A DNA stretch of 64,000 bases. Origin: Eremophila alpestris peregrina. Its lineage: Eukaryota > Chordata > Aves > Passeriformes > Alaudidae. Shown in pieces: positions 1 to 11,869 of the stretch. The first letter of the stretch is position 1, and each line of letters opens with the position of its first letter. The stretch is from positions 124,001 to 188,000 of the forward strand of contig WMCF01000029.1 of NCBI GenBank assembly GCA_009792885.1. Reading direction: 5' to 3'. Made by a program: the position numbers and the translations under genes. The notes under the pieces were generated by a model that saw only the letters and a list, made by a program, of their open reading frames with translations, was not told the DNA's origin and made no database searches.

Positions 1-239
1 TATAAATTCAATGAAACAAAGAATAGTCTTACCCCACAGTATTCCTTCTTTAAGATGAACTGTAGTAATACTCCCCTCACTTGCCATGTGCTCCTATTTC
101 TGTCAGAGCTCACAGCTCATGGTGACACCCTCATTTCCCAACATGGGAAGCCCCAAAGACAAAAATGAGGCACATCTTTGTCCCCTCCTAGCTCCAAGTA
201 TCCCAGCACTATTCAACCTAACAGGATTGTGTCGTGTTG
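1..239. other. non-coding DNA, no feature seen
   Basis: Unique-looking, moderately AT-rich sequence at the left edge. I see no repeat family, no splice-bounded open frame and no RNA gene. It may be the flank of the homeodomain-core cluster that follows. Confidence 0.6.
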
Positions 240-620
240 CTCATAATTGAATCATATTGATTTTTAATGGGTTTAATTGATTGTGCTTGTCTCAGGGGCT
301 GTGCTGACAGCTTCTTCTCAGAGGCTTGATTGTGTGGTGGAGTGGGAGGGCACATAAAGGGTTAATGAAAGGCCACACAAGTTAATGGGGAACTGGAAAA
401 CCAGAGGGAGACCTAGAATGAATACCTATGGAAGGAGGAATAAAGGCAAACAATTTATTTGACTTGAAACAGGTTATAAAAGACAATAATTATTTTAAAT
501 AGAAAGCTGTTGAATTATAATTGGAAGTAATTGAAACTCACCGAAATATTGAATAAAACATTAGATAATTTAAATGGTGTTATCTTTACAATTATCATTG
601 GAAATAATTGCAGTGAAGCC
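240..620. promoter_or_regulatory. candidate regulatory element rich in homeodomain cores
   Basis: About ten TAAT/ATTA cores are packed into 380 bp, many in the form AATTG/CAATT or TTAATG. The sequence is AT-rich but not a simple repeat, and it contains no long open frame. Dense, non-repetitive TAAT clusters in vertebrate gene deserts are typical of developmental enhancers bound by homeodomain proteins; that is general knowledge, not shown here. An alternative is simple AT-rich background, because AT-rich DNA yields such cores by chance. Only cross-species conservation could decide, so confidence is low. Confidence 0.25.
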
Positions 621-1239
621 CATAAACTGTTGTGAGCAGAGGAGAGTCACCTGGGGCACCTTGTTTTCCACAGGCATTATGCAGGGTGTTTGATGGGGAA
701 GTGTTTATAAATAGGTGGCAGCATTTGTTTCTGATCTGGCATTTCACAAGTGAAAGTCCCACACAGGTGAGAAGGCAGGTGAGCCAGAGTGAAGCATCTG
801 CTGTTTTCAGAGCCATTGCTTTAAAATACAAGTCAAGAAAATGCCTCTCCCTGGAGGATTCCCTGCCTTGTTGATTGGATTTCGAGGCTAAAGACACATT
901 TTCATGGCTGTGCATTATCGTTCTGAAATGTTTTCCCAGAATATTTTCAGGAAACCATGTGCACATTGTCCTTTGTCAACTAGGAAAGCTACTTGAAAAC
1001 AAGGAATGCTTTTCAGAAAAGGAAAAAAAGTGTTCATTCATCACAGCACTCAAAGGTTGTCTCATCAACATATGTAGCTATTTTTAATTTGGTGTCTGAA
1101 GATGTGACTGCCTTAACTTCAAATACAGTCATTCCACTGCAGAATTCATGGAAAATGTTCCCCAGGTTCTCAGCTCTGACCTGCACATCTCCCTGGGTAA
1201 GGCCACGTACAGTCCTCTGGAGGGGGAAAATTTGAATAA

Positions 1240-1560
1240 TTACTTTATATCAGGCTATGGCTTCATAACGCGTGACATCCTGCCAGAGTTTCTGGGTGAT
1301 TAATGTAATTACTACAATGGGCTTGATGAATTTTGAGACAGCAACTGTGATAGGAGCGAAGCAGCATTCCACCTAGAAAAACATCTCCACAGATTCTAAT
1401 CAGCTCCTGCATGGAAATTAGTTTGTTGAGTTCCCTTCCTAGTTGCCATGGGCCATATTTTTCCAAGCAGATGTAAAGCAAGCAAGGAATTGAATTGCAG
1501 CGATTTCAGGTTATTTTTGGTCACATGGAAATAAGCCATTTTCCATCCCCTTGATATGGA
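1240..1560. promoter_or_regulatory. possible conserved non-coding element
   Basis: This stretch carries the palindromic homeodomain dimer site GTAATTAC at 1305-1312. It also has four CpGs (near 1270, 1356 and 1500) in a neighbourhood where CpG is almost absent. Its minus strand is open for 72 codons (1263-1481), but the predicted product is cysteine-rich and matches no family I know, so I do not call a gene. Retained CpGs plus complex sequence are consistent with constraint, but conservation was not measured. Confidence 0.2.
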
Positions 1561-4500
1561 ACTGGATATGCAGATATTAGCCTATTAATGCTACATTTCC
1601 TATGGACTAAGCTGAGGAAAGAAGAGGAGTATCATTGAAGCATCAGTTGGGGAAAATTGCTGAAATGGAGTGGCAGATGAAGAGGATTGGATGATGTCTT
1701 TATCTGTGAGGAGAGAGGGAGAAGGGTGAATATGGAACATGTACAGGGGAAAAAGCAGCTGAGCTTTGAGAGACTAACATAAGCTATAGCAGTCTGCTAA
1801 TATTCCTTAAGGCTCTTTTAACAACAGGATAGTTTTTCCACATATGATCATCTGTTCTGTCTTAGATTAATATCCACCCAAGTCATATGTTGGGCATCTG
1901 GCTCCTTTGTGCTTCTTCTCTAGGACAAGTTAGAAGGGGAATTTTGCTTTCTAATACAGCTTACAAATGCTTTCATGTTCCACATGGGCAGAGGAAAAAA
2001 ATGAGAGGCAGCTGAAGGGGAAAGGATTGATTCTGGGATACCCCTGTCCTGATTCATCTTCCTTGGGAAACTGGGAGGAATGGAGAAGAATCTGATGCAA
2101 GGAGCCCAAGCTGATGCAAGTGATACAAAATTAGTGGAAGGATCTGTCAGTAGTGGGAGAAGCTGGGACATGGTTATGATACAACTTCAAAACTCCTCCA
2201 AGCTTGCCTTCATCTTTCCTTTGGTCTTTAAATGCTGTGTGGTATATCTTTTTAAAGATTGTGCAGGATGAATGGGGGAGCGTGCAAATGTAAATTATAA
2301 GCACTGGTAAAAAAGGAAAGAATCACTTCACTAAAGATGCCTAGACATCACAAAATGTAATTAGTCAGGTTTAAGATTCTGCCAGCAAATATACACGGCA
2401 GGAAACACAAACATAAGGAGAGCAAGAGCCACCAGGCTTCACTTGGCTACAGCCACTTCATCAGGGCTAATTAAAGTGTTCCTCCAAGTCCTTAAAGAGA
2501 TTGACAATGACAGCAAACAATTTCAAATAAGATGCATTAGGCCAAAGAGGTGGTGGTGGAAGCAACAGGGAGGTAGAAATCTGCATTGCCAAATCCCATT
2601 CTGGTGTGTTCAGTGCAGAATGTTCAAAGCCAAGGGAAGCAAGGCCAAAGACAAGGCAAATGGATGCTCTCTAGCCTATTTGTCTGACTGTATCATTTGG
2701 TGGAAAGGTCTCATCTGTCTGCAAGGTCCTACCTGTGCTGCTCTTGCCCAAATCACTGCTCATGCCCTGGAGTTTTGCTGCCACGTGGTACAGCCACGAA
2801 GGATCACAGGGCACTGGTGATTTGGAATGCCTCAGTTGTGATCATGTCATGAAATGTGATCTACAATTCCAGTTCCACAAAAGAGGCAAATGAAGTCTGT
2901 GCAGGCAGTCCTACGCTTTCTGAAGTTTCCGCTTGGAAGCCAATAAATGCAAATATGTATGTGTATAATATAGATACATCAAAACTAAAGTCACAGTTTG
3001 GGCCAAAATCAGGTTGGCAGCTTCCCTTTAAACAGTTTTATGGATCATTAAGTACCCCACAGGAGGCTGACTACACCAACTATGTTTTATTGATAGTCAA
3101 GGGTTTCTTGCCTGAAACAAAACAATTATTCATGTTAACGAGAGGCTGGAGCAAACTGCCCCAGACTAATGTCCCCTCCAAACACATGCAGGCTCAAAAT
3201 TCAGTCTCACATTTATTTATTGATGCATTTTTCTGTTCACCCAGGATTATAATATTCTGTTGGATGCTTTCTTTAAACAGGTTAGCACAACTGTTTTCCT
3301 GGGAAGGTCTTTGGCAGGCAAAAAGACAGGATTTTTCACATTTGCTCCAACAAAATGTCAGCATATTCATGTAAGTAATACATATTCTTCTAAGAAAATC
3401 AATGAAAATGAGCCTATCTCACCAGAAAAGCCTTCAGAGTGTGTCAGTGTATCACAATTTCACATGAAGTTCTAAGTTCAGGGGTAAGGTGAGTAATACA
3501 TGTTATTTTTATTTACTGCCCTCCATCTCAGATAACTAACACACCAGTAAACTTTGGAGATTCAATGATACAAATCCCCAGAAAGTCCTTTAAGTATTGC
3601 AAGTACTTTCAAGGGAAACAAAGATGAGGTAGAGTATATAAAAAAGTAGTAATTTGCTTGACCCTTAGCTCATCACTGAATACAAAGGAGGTAGCTGAAA
3701 CTGGGTCTGCCAAAATAATCATCATTAGGCCAGAAGATGACCAAACAATTTTAACTCTCTCTGCAGCAGTAGCTCATTCTAAAAATCTGTTCTTGTTGTT
3801 TAGCCAGGGCTAATCTGCTAACATCAAAATGAAAATGGTCATCCAACCCTAAAAGTTTCAGTGAGATATATGTGGGATTTATTTCATCACTGTGACATTC
3901 CTCACAAACCCAGGGCAAAATCAGAAAAAAAACCTGGACAGGTAAGTAGACTGTACAAAATATTTTTCTCATTGTATGGAAGCTTTCATGTAAAGAAGCT
4001 AAATCTGGGAAGCTTCTAAAGTGATAAATCAATTATGAAATGGGAACTTTCATTACAGGCTGTCCACTTAATTATTTGACAAGTTAATTAATCTCCCAAG
4101 CAACTGTAGAACTGCTGTTTCCTCAGTAAGCAATGGAAACAAACTTCGGCAGATCCCACAGGTCTTGGCACTACAGTATCAATAGGACTCTACAAAGTTA
4201 TGCATAATAGACATTAAGTGAGGTCAAACTGCTTCTCTAGGAGTAGCTGGAATTGTTTATTGCCTGAAGGTGTTTATGTTGCTAATTATTTCGTTGCAGA
4301 TAATTATGGTTTGCCAGTTTAGGTGCAGCTCAGCTTTCAAGAGATGCCTCTTTTCCCCTCAGAAAGCCATTGCATCATGGCAGGAAAGGACAGAGCCTCC
4401 TGCCTCCTTAGAACAATGCCACTGTCTGCCTCTCCTCAAGAGACAACACAATTACAGCTGACACAATAATTGATGATGAAGTTTTCTAGTGAGAAAGATG

Positions 4501-4956
4501 GACACACATTATTATCCCATCAGTCTTGTTCCACATGGTGTCTTGTGCTGCTGGCTCTTCATGCTGGGGCAGCAAATTGACAGAAGGATGCTGAGCAGTC
4601 TGTTTGTGCTCCCAGGGGCACCCCCTGACAGAGTGAGGGCAGTGTACAGGGCACAAGGAGAAAGGTGAGACCAGAGAAAAGATCACTCAGTGTGAATTGA
4701 AGCCAGATTTATTTCCACCACATCCTTTACCTGCTCATGTCTCCATTGCACAGTTTCAATTCCCAAGGAAGCAGGACATCACCCAACACATGCATTGCAG
4801 GAGCAATGTTTGACCATTAACAGCCACTGCCCCTTGTTCATACCCAGCTCTGCCTGAGTTCAACCACAGACACCTGCCAGAACATGGAAACTCCAATGGA
4901 AATGTGTTCTGTATGTATTAGAAAACTTTCCAGTCATCTAAACTTAGGTTTCCAGT
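1561..4956. other. non-coding DNA, no recognised element
   Basis: Mostly unique sequence of moderate AT content. Open frames at 2443-2820 and 2856-3374 on the plus strand reach 125 and 172 codons. They have no domain, no conserved motif and no convincing splice or start context, so they are treated as chance ORFs. No transposon tail, RNA gene or tandem repeat was recognised. Confidence 0.55.
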
Positions 4957-5296
4957 GAAGAGGAGGCTCAGGGTAGATCATACCACTCTCTATAGCTCCC
5001 TGGCAGGAGGTGGTGGCCAGGTGAAGGTCAGGCTCTTCTCCCAGGCAGCAAGACAGGAGAAATGTCTCAAGCTGTGCCAGGGGAGGTTCAGGTTGAACAT
5101 CAGGAAGAATTTCTTCACTGAAAGGGTGGCCAGGCCTTGGAATACACTGCCCAGGAACTGGTGGAGTCACCTGCTCTGGAAGTGTTCAAGAAATGACTGG
5201 ATTTGTGCTGTGGTTTGTTTGGAATGGAGGTGTTTGGTCAAAAGCTGGACTCAATGTCTTGGAGATCTTTTTCAACCTTAATGACTGTGATTCTTA
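4957..5296 (+). mobile_element. CR1 LINE, 5'-truncated 3' end
   Basis: This is the 3' terminal part of a Chicken-Repeat-1 non-LTR retrotransposon. It begins with the GAAGAGGAGGCTCAGGG-type block seen near the end of CR1 ORF2. It contains the frame RKNFFTERVARPWNTLPR (about 5099-5152), which matches the conserved C-terminal part of CR1 ORF2 (endonuclease/reverse-transcriptase protein). It ends with the CR1-type terminus, a GGAGATCTTTTTCAACC block followed by GTGATTCTT, resembling the short ATTCT-type repeats that end CR1 copies. Everything upstream of the ORF2 tail is missing, as is usual for CR1 because reverse transcription stops early. The open frame at 4955-5281 is a remnant of ORF2, not a host gene. 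Substitutions are moderate, so this is younger than the other CR1 pieces in the window. Confidence 0.93.
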
Positions 5297-7582
5297 AAGT
5301 CTGCTCTCTTGATACCCGATTTCTACCTGTCCACTGCTTTTCTGAATATCTGAGCAGAAAATTATTTTCTTCAGTTGATGACAACAGTACAATTAGTCGA
5401 CAAATATAATTGTATCTTTTGTTAAAGAAAAGATTTTAAAAAACCCTACTAAAATACAGTGTTTGGCACAGCTCTATTCTTCCAATAATGAATAATCACT
5501 AAAGATATTATTGTGGATGCAGTTACCATGCAGCAATGTGAATAAAATTCTTTAGATGGAAAATTGTACTTCAAGAAAATATATGCAATAGTACAACTGT
5601 ATTATTGCCCATTAATATGTATTAGTTCAGTGAAAAATGCCTGACTGAGCTGGTTTACATAGATTAGGATGGCAGGCAGTGAAAGGAAGCACTTGGGCTT
5701 GGTTAAATGGGCTGTGAAGATAGGAGGAACTGTAATCCAAAGCAGAGGAGCAAACCACCAAGACAGGCTGTCCAGTTCTGCTGGTATGATTTGTTCCCTC
5801 TCTCATTCATATCAGTGTTATTATTATGACAAATAATCAGCATTCTCTGCACCTGATGCATTAGCTCTACTCAGTCCTCCTGAATCTGTATTTAAAAGCT
5901 TTCTATTTAAAAATAATAAAATAAGATAATTCTTCCCAAGCTGGCTACTTAGCAGGAATCATCTCATTAGCTTTAGTGTCTCCAGGAGGCAGAATTTGAG
6001 CTGCTGACAGGCTTGTCATTGTCAAGACAAGCTTATTTGAGCCTAAAATACTCAAATAATTCACTCCTCCCTCTAACTTCTGCACATGACACGCAGGGTT
6101 TGTTCCAGCTCCCCAAACTGCACCGAGTGGGGCATTCCCACAGCCCCGGGGGGAGCTTTCACTGAGACACATCCAGTGTTTCAAATTATGCCAAATGCAT
6201 CCTTCTGTCCAGGCATGCTTAGTTACACATATAAAAACCAACAATTTTGCTTTCCCTTCTGGCTAACAGCCTTGTTATGAGACAAACTATTATGGCAGTC
6301 ATATGCTCAGCATAAGATGTAGTTTTCCCTGAGTTTATTTAAAAACACTCAGTTCCGTGCCTCTCTCAGCTCCACCATGAACACAAAGTCCTATTTCCAG
6401 TGTGGGGCTGGCTGACACCTTCCTTTTCCCCTGTGCAAAAAAGGGAAGCAATGCTGGTGAGGGTTTAGGTGAGGAAAAGCTGAACACTCACTCCAGGATG
6501 GAGGACAAGGTGGCCTGGTGGAGATTGAGTCACCAGGGATGGGCTGTGAGGAAGGAAGAAGAACCAAAAGAACTTGGGGGGCCTCCAGTCTCAACATTAC
6601 TGGAACAGCAATAAACAACAGAAGTTTGGAAGCAAAATATGCACATGATGGGTTTTGTGGATGTAGAGGTGAATCCTGTGTGATTTTGACCCTCAGAACT
6701 TTTGTATTGGGACACCAGGATGTAAACATGTCTTGAAGATACAAAGACAAAAAAAAGAGATCCTCCTGTTTAGAAAAAGGTATTTATAGATGACCTGCCA
6801 GGTCACAAAGGTTATCCAAATCAGTGAAAAATGATATTATAAATGACTACAAAAGATTTAGTGTCTTCATTCCCCAAACAGCCTCATAAATTGTGTTTCT
6901 AATCCCCTGTCTTTGACCACATCCTCATCCAATTTCATCTGCCTTGCATAAAACTTGGTAACCCCTCAACAAACACAGCTGACCAACAAGAGTGGGGTTC
7001 ATGCAGTGTGTTAAATCCCTTTTCTCCAATAAAATGTGATGGGATCTTTACTGACCACTCCTCATCTAGGAATGTTTAAAATTATGGGACTGGGGTGATT
7101 CTTTCCACCCATGTTTTTATGCACTTTGTTCCCAGGGCTCTAGTGACATTCTAATAAGTATATTGAATTTTGAGCTATTCAAGGGGTTTTGCTATTATTT
7201 ATGAGAATGGATTGATTTGTCTCTCATGTGAAAGAATATATGTAAAATTGAGTTTGGTTGTGGTTTTTTCTTTGTTCAATGTCTCTGATATGATCATGGC
7301 TTCATAACAACTTCAATATATTATTGCCAGAGGTATCATAAAACAGAGAGACATTATCCTTCATGTCATAATTCTTCCTCTGCTGAATAAACTCAAAAGC
7401 TTATTTTTGTTTGTTTGTTTATCGATCCTTACTTTAGAACACAGTAAATTAATGCTGTTAAACAAGAGGCCAATTTCCCTTGTAGTTTCACCAAAATGGA
7501 CTTCAATTAGCTATGCTTCTATGGCTGTGTTATGATGCTTTCGTAAGTGGGTTATGACATTGACAACAAATCAGTGAAACTT
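5297..7582. other. non-coding DNA, no recognised element
   Basis: The first 600 bases are very AT-rich, with many TAAT and AATAAA motifs. The rest is unique sequence of mixed composition. Open frames on both strands at 6391-6750 overlap each other and match nothing known. An A-rich run precedes 6760. I see no repeat family or RNA gene. Confidence 0.55.
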
Positions 7583-7652
7583 AAGCTCCCATTGTTATTG
7601 TCAACTCGAGGTAAAAATTGTGCATGCCTTTTTCTGCACATAATGGGAGCTT
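7583..7652. repeat. nested inverted repeat (potential stem-loop)
   Basis: The outer arms AAGCTCCCATT (7583-7593) and AATGGGAGCTT (7642-7652) are perfect 11-bp complements. Inside them TGTGCA (7619-7624) and TGCACA (7635-7640) form a second 6-bp pair with a 10-base loop. The left arm is separated from the inner stem by 25 bases and the right arm by one, so the fold is asymmetric and does not look like a pre-miRNA. It may be an imperfect cruciform or chance. Confidence 0.6.
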
Positions 7653-8019
7653 CAGTCACTGTGGTCAGAAATAGCACTGACATGAAATACCTGCAAGTTA
7701 TGTCAGCACTGTAAGACAGACCAGTCACAAAATAAGTCTGGAAAATTGAGGAAAGAATAAAAAAAAAAGAAAAAGAAAAAGGCAGAAAATACAGGGTCTT
7801 TGAGATGCCCTAATTTCTGCCTGCCCATTGTTCCAGCTGTGCAGCAACAGGATATTTGTGACTCACGGTCTGACGTGCCCTCAATGCCAGTCTGCTGTAG
7901 TCAAAATTAGACACTCATGGCCACACGAGGGGATGGTTTTTCCTTCTGCTGTTATTTCACTGTAGAAAACATGAACAGGGAATTATCATGCACCAGCTCT
8001 TTCCCTAAGACAATGAGGG
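7653..8019. other. non-coding DNA with an A-rich tract
   Basis: Contains an A-rich tract with scattered G (about 7758-7781). From about 7917 to 8019 the sequence could be the more degraded 5' part of the CR1 fragment that follows, but I cannot align it with confidence. Confidence 0.5.
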
Positions 8020-8260
8020 GTTATGGAATACATTTAGTTGATGGCAAGTTCAAAACGTTCATCGGGAGATTACTCCGCATTGCCACGAGACGTCGGGGAC
8101 GCTAAATTTTTATATGGGTTTAAAAAGCGGCTGGACAAATAAGGAGAGAAAGTTCTGTGAGGAATTATTAGCCATAAGAATAGCAGCTCTGGTTGGGAAA
8201 GTCCCTCACCTGTAAGCTGCCTGTCAGAATGAAAGGTGCTCTGACACTATTCACAGCCAA
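8020..8260 (+). mobile_element. ancient CR1/L3-type LINE 3' fragment, CpG-retaining
   Basis: The order of blocks matches the 3' region of the old amniote CR1 families: an ATTGCCAC...GA-GTCG segment, then a TATGGGTTTAAAAAGCGGCTGGACAAAT block (8112-8140), then GAGGAATTATTA and a GTCCCTCACCTG stretch. In family terms this is the ORF2 C-terminus and start of the 3' UTR. The open frame 7917-8105 is a relic of it or chance. What is odd is that about eight CpGs remain between 8056 and 8130, whereas the other old CR1 pieces in this window have almost none. Methylated, neutral copies of this age should have lost them, so exaptation as a regulatory or unmethylated element is a fair inference. Confidence 0.75.
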
Positions 8261-8520
8261 TTTGCCGCTAATGGCCGGGCTTGGAGCGTGCTTGATGGAA
8301 ATAACATCTCAGCTAATCTTTAAATGACTTCTCACTTCCATGGCAGGGCCTTCCCTGACGAAAGGATGAAGCTGCTGTAAAATGCAGCGACATTCCTGCA
8401 ATGTCTTCCTGTGCTGGAGATGGCAGGGACAGAGCCCTGCGTGCTGGGCAAGCCCCGTCCCAACTCTGCTGCTCTTGAGCTCGCAGCAACTCGTCCCGGT
8501 TTAATTTCACTCGGGTTTGC
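8050..8520. promoter_or_regulatory. CpG-enriched segment, possible unmethylated element
   Basis: I count roughly 19 CpGs in about 470 bp, eight inside the CR1 fragment and eleven in 8261-8515. The surrounding tens of kilobases average far fewer. The segment is too sparse for a classical CpG island but could be an enhancer or weak promoter kept free of methylation. Open frames on both strands (8313-8562 minus, 8411-8743 plus) overlap each other and match no protein I know. No TATA box or transcript evidence is visible. Confidence 0.3.
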
Positions 8521-10392
8521 TCTATTTTTATATTTACTCTGCTCATTGTGCATTATCCTCATGTCTACTAAGTGGATGTCCAGTTCAGGGTGTCAAATTC
8601 ATATTTTATGGGATAGAATTGAGGATGCATTCTCTGTGTCTGTACAGTCATCTCTATTTACCTCGCTGATGCCAATCTCACATCTTGTCCCCTACCACTC
8701 AAAAAAGCCACCCTTTAAAGCTTTTTTTTTAATCCTCTTTTGAAATATTCTGTCACTATTCAAAGATTACTCCTTTGTCTTATCTTTTTTTCTTTCTTTT
8801 CTTCAAGTAATGGCTAAACAGCTGCAGCAGCATGCAACTTCGGAGCTCCCCGCTGCTGTTCTCAGGAACGAAACAATCTGTACTTAAACAAATTTGCTTG
8901 TAAATTCCTGCTTCCCTGCCTCCAGCCTGCTAAATTGTTCATGCCCATCATGCCAATCTGTTTTTCCAATGCAGAGATCACTCCATCAGTGCCAGCCAAC
9001 CCCCTACAAACTAATGCTGCAGGCTATGCCCAGGGAAGGAGAAATAATGTCTCTGAGCTCATCAGCTAACTACATTTTATTGGAGCAACACAATTTAGAT
9101 TGACCACTGAGGTCTGGATGAAAGGCAAGGTCATTTTAAAGGGGGAATAACACGTCCCTGTTATTGGGGTGCAGGATTTACCTCTGGAGTCCAAATTAAA
9201 GGGAGTGCCATGGCAGTAAGGGAGTTGTGAATATTGTATTTCAGTCTGAGAGCAATGTACCTAACTGCAAGGCAAAAAATATGTGCTAGAAATCAACTTG
9301 AACTGGTAAGATATGAGACACTGGGAATGAACATAAATAATTCTAAGCCAAGGCACCAGCAGGGGACTGACAAAACATATAACCAAGAGACTGGCTGTTT
9401 GCTTCCTTTTTCATACTGTTTTATGATTTCATTTCTCTGTACTGATTAAAAAGGGACTAAAAAACAATGCTGGGGACTGAATATTTTGAGCATGTGCTAT
9501 TCCAGTCTCCCCCAAACAACTCTGCCACAACCAATCCCTTTCCATCTTTAAATTAGCAGGTTTTTAGAATACATTTCCCCTAACTGACATTCAATATTCT
9601 GGTGGAATGAGATTGTCCTCTGAAATCTGAGCTGAATATGTTTATGAGTATCTTCTTTTGGTTGAAGTGCTCTTGCCTTTTGCTGATGTTTACAGCACTA
9701 CATTTTTTTTTTAAATTCAATTTTTAGGCTGTGCAAGCCAGGTCTTCCTAATTCTGATAGCAGAAATCTCCATTCTTTTCAGCCATGTTGTCCTGTTCTT
9801 CAACTGCTCCACATTAAATCCCCCCTTCCTGATCAGCAGACAGCACATCAGGAGGTCTGACTTTGCACAGGAGCATCCATATTTTTCAAGCAGAGCCAGC
9901 TGCTACACTCAAATCCCACACTGACTTTTTAGTGGTGACACCTTATTGATGGGCCTTCAATTGTTACACCTTTGTTTATCTTCTCACATGTCATTGCCAA
10001 GTGACAGATCACAGCAAAGAATATTACTACTGTTACCTAAATATATGGCACAGCAGTCTGTACTAGTAGATCCCACCCTGCTTCTGTTATTCCAGCTCTC
10101 AAAATCATCTAACTCTTACTATGTTCCAGCACTTCTTCCCATTTGTAAAGTTTTCCAGGTTTGTACCCACATAAACATGCACTTTTAGTTGCTGAACAAA
10201 GAGTTTTCATGAGAGTTTAAACCAGACTGGACACCTGGAAGCTCTTTTAGGACTGACATTCCTATCTTGTTTTCAACCTGATGCTTCTCCCTTTAAACAA
10301 ACCTATTGTTGTTTCCCCTTCAGCTGTTTCTTTGTTTGCCTTACAGTTCCTGTGCTAAACCCCCAATCTGCCAACAAAACCAATCATTTCTC
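8521..10392. other. non-coding DNA, no recognised element
   Basis: Mostly AT-rich unique sequence with pyrimidine tracts near 8785-8805 and a T tract near 9704-9713. The 9946-10188 open frame has no recognisable domain. Part of 9950-10390 could be further, more decayed CR1 sequence upstream of the fossil that follows, but I cannot align it. Confidence 0.5.
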
Positions 10393-10625
10393 ATGCAGCA
10401 CCATATCGAATGCTTTACTGAAATCCAGATAGATTAAATCTACTGCTTTTCCTTTGTCTAGAAAATCAATTATCTTATCAAAGAATGATATCGAGTTAGT
10501 CTGGCACTCTCTGAGTCTTTGTTAAACCTATCTAACATTTTATCCCATTTTGCATTTACTTCCATGTCTCTAATTATTCTCTCCTTAAGAATTTACTTAA
10601 AGCCTTTGTGCGAGCATCTCTATCT
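10393..10625 (-). mobile_element. CR1/L3-type LINE fragment of the ORF2 reverse-transcriptase domain
   Basis: Read on the minus strand this encodes a clear piece of a CR1 reverse transcriptase. The frame gives QTNSISFFDKIIDFLDKGKA followed by VDLIYLDFSKAFD. The YLDFSKAFD part (10405-10431) is reverse-transcriptase motif A with its first catalytic aspartate. Upstream on the same strand the usual GFTKGRS-like stretch is present as RFNKDSES, but in a frame shifted by one base, so the copy is inactive. No stop interrupts about 36 codons around motif A. The fragment is isolated, with neither the endonuclease nor the 3' end nearby, as expected for an old, eroded insertion. Confidence 0.88.
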
Positions 10626-11869
10626 GTGATCCAAGTGGTTTTGACCTTGGTTTGCAGGGACTCTACTCAATGTGGTTCATTGTTCAGGTTCAAGATGCAA
10701 GTGCCTGTACAGTATCGGGATGTGCCCTCAAAAGTATCTGTGCAGGAGTGCAGAGGGAGAACTAGAGCAATGAAGGGATAAAATCATCAGGAATTCATGA
10801 AGATGTAAGGGAAGCCTCATAAATTTTTGCTCTGTTCTTATGCTGGTTTTTTTAGATCACTGCCAAAACAGCTGCCCCCGTGCAGATATTTTAAGTTTCC
10901 TGACAAGGATGTTCTGAGGTTACCTGCTCCCACCAAAGTGTGCATTGCACTAACAGAAAAGGGTCTCAGAGGGTGAAGGTTCTGGCACAAATAAGCATCT
11001 GCAAATCTACTGAGATCGACTGAATTATGTCCTTTCATCTGTTCTGTCTTTGGTGCCCTATCCAAGTCCCACAGGGAAATTCAGGCGTGACAACAGCATC
11101 TTCACACCCTTCAGAAGAACAGGACCAGTAATTGGTTTTGCTGGGGGAACACCTCAGAGATAAATATTGTTGGTCCTTTACCTCTCTTGTCACTCTTCTG
11201 TCCCATGAAATATATTATCGTTGTAGTACTGGGGCTGTTATAAATGAAACTCTTCCACTGCTGCCATTATAAGATCTACTTTTAAACAATTTATCATTCA
11301 AAGGCAAAGATTCATTTTCTCCCCTCACCACAACTGATGCTGGGTGTAAAAGTTCAGGCACAGGCTACTGTCAAAAATAAACTTCTTCTGAATTTTAAAC
11401 ACAGCCACAAACATTCTTGAGCAGAAATGGGCCAAGAAGACCCCAGTATAAAGAGACACCAGCATTTCAGCCCATGAAGTCAGGAGCAGTGCTGGAGTGC
11501 AAACTTGAGTCAAAAATATTGAATATTGTAATGATCCTTTATCCTGCAAACAGTCTTAGCTGAATTCTCACAGTCAGGCTCCCTCAGAGTTTGGAAGATA
11601 CATGAACCAGATCTGGTTTTGTAATCTGTGCTCATAGAAAAAGAAATTATCTCAGCTCTTTCTGAAGCAGGCAGATATACAAGAATTTCCAGGAACCACA
11701 AGGAGATGAAGAACAGAACACAGTGTCACTAACTCCACATAAATTTAAATCTCTGCACAAGCCTTTGGATTCTATTGGAATGGGCAGGGGAGAGAGGGTG
11801 ATCCTGGAAAGAAAGGGGGAAATTTGACCTGCATCCTAAATGGATGATCTGGAGTAAATGTGGGATAGT
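10626..11869. other. non-coding DNA, no recognised element
   Basis: Unique sequence of mixed composition. The overlapping short frames on the minus strand at 10838-11065, 11325-11549 and 11510-11701 match nothing known. The stretch 11080-11330 has the texture of an old interspersed repeat, but I could not assign it to a family. Confidence 0.5.

Noticed and set aside
2856..3374. 172-codon open frame on the plus strand
   Set aside because: No domain, no signal or conserved motif, no splice context and AT-rich codon use. It is consistent with chance.
4955..5281. 108-codon frame as a host gene
   Set aside because: It is the C-terminal relic of CR1 ORF2, shown by the FFTERVARPWNTLPR motif and the adjoining CR1 3' end.
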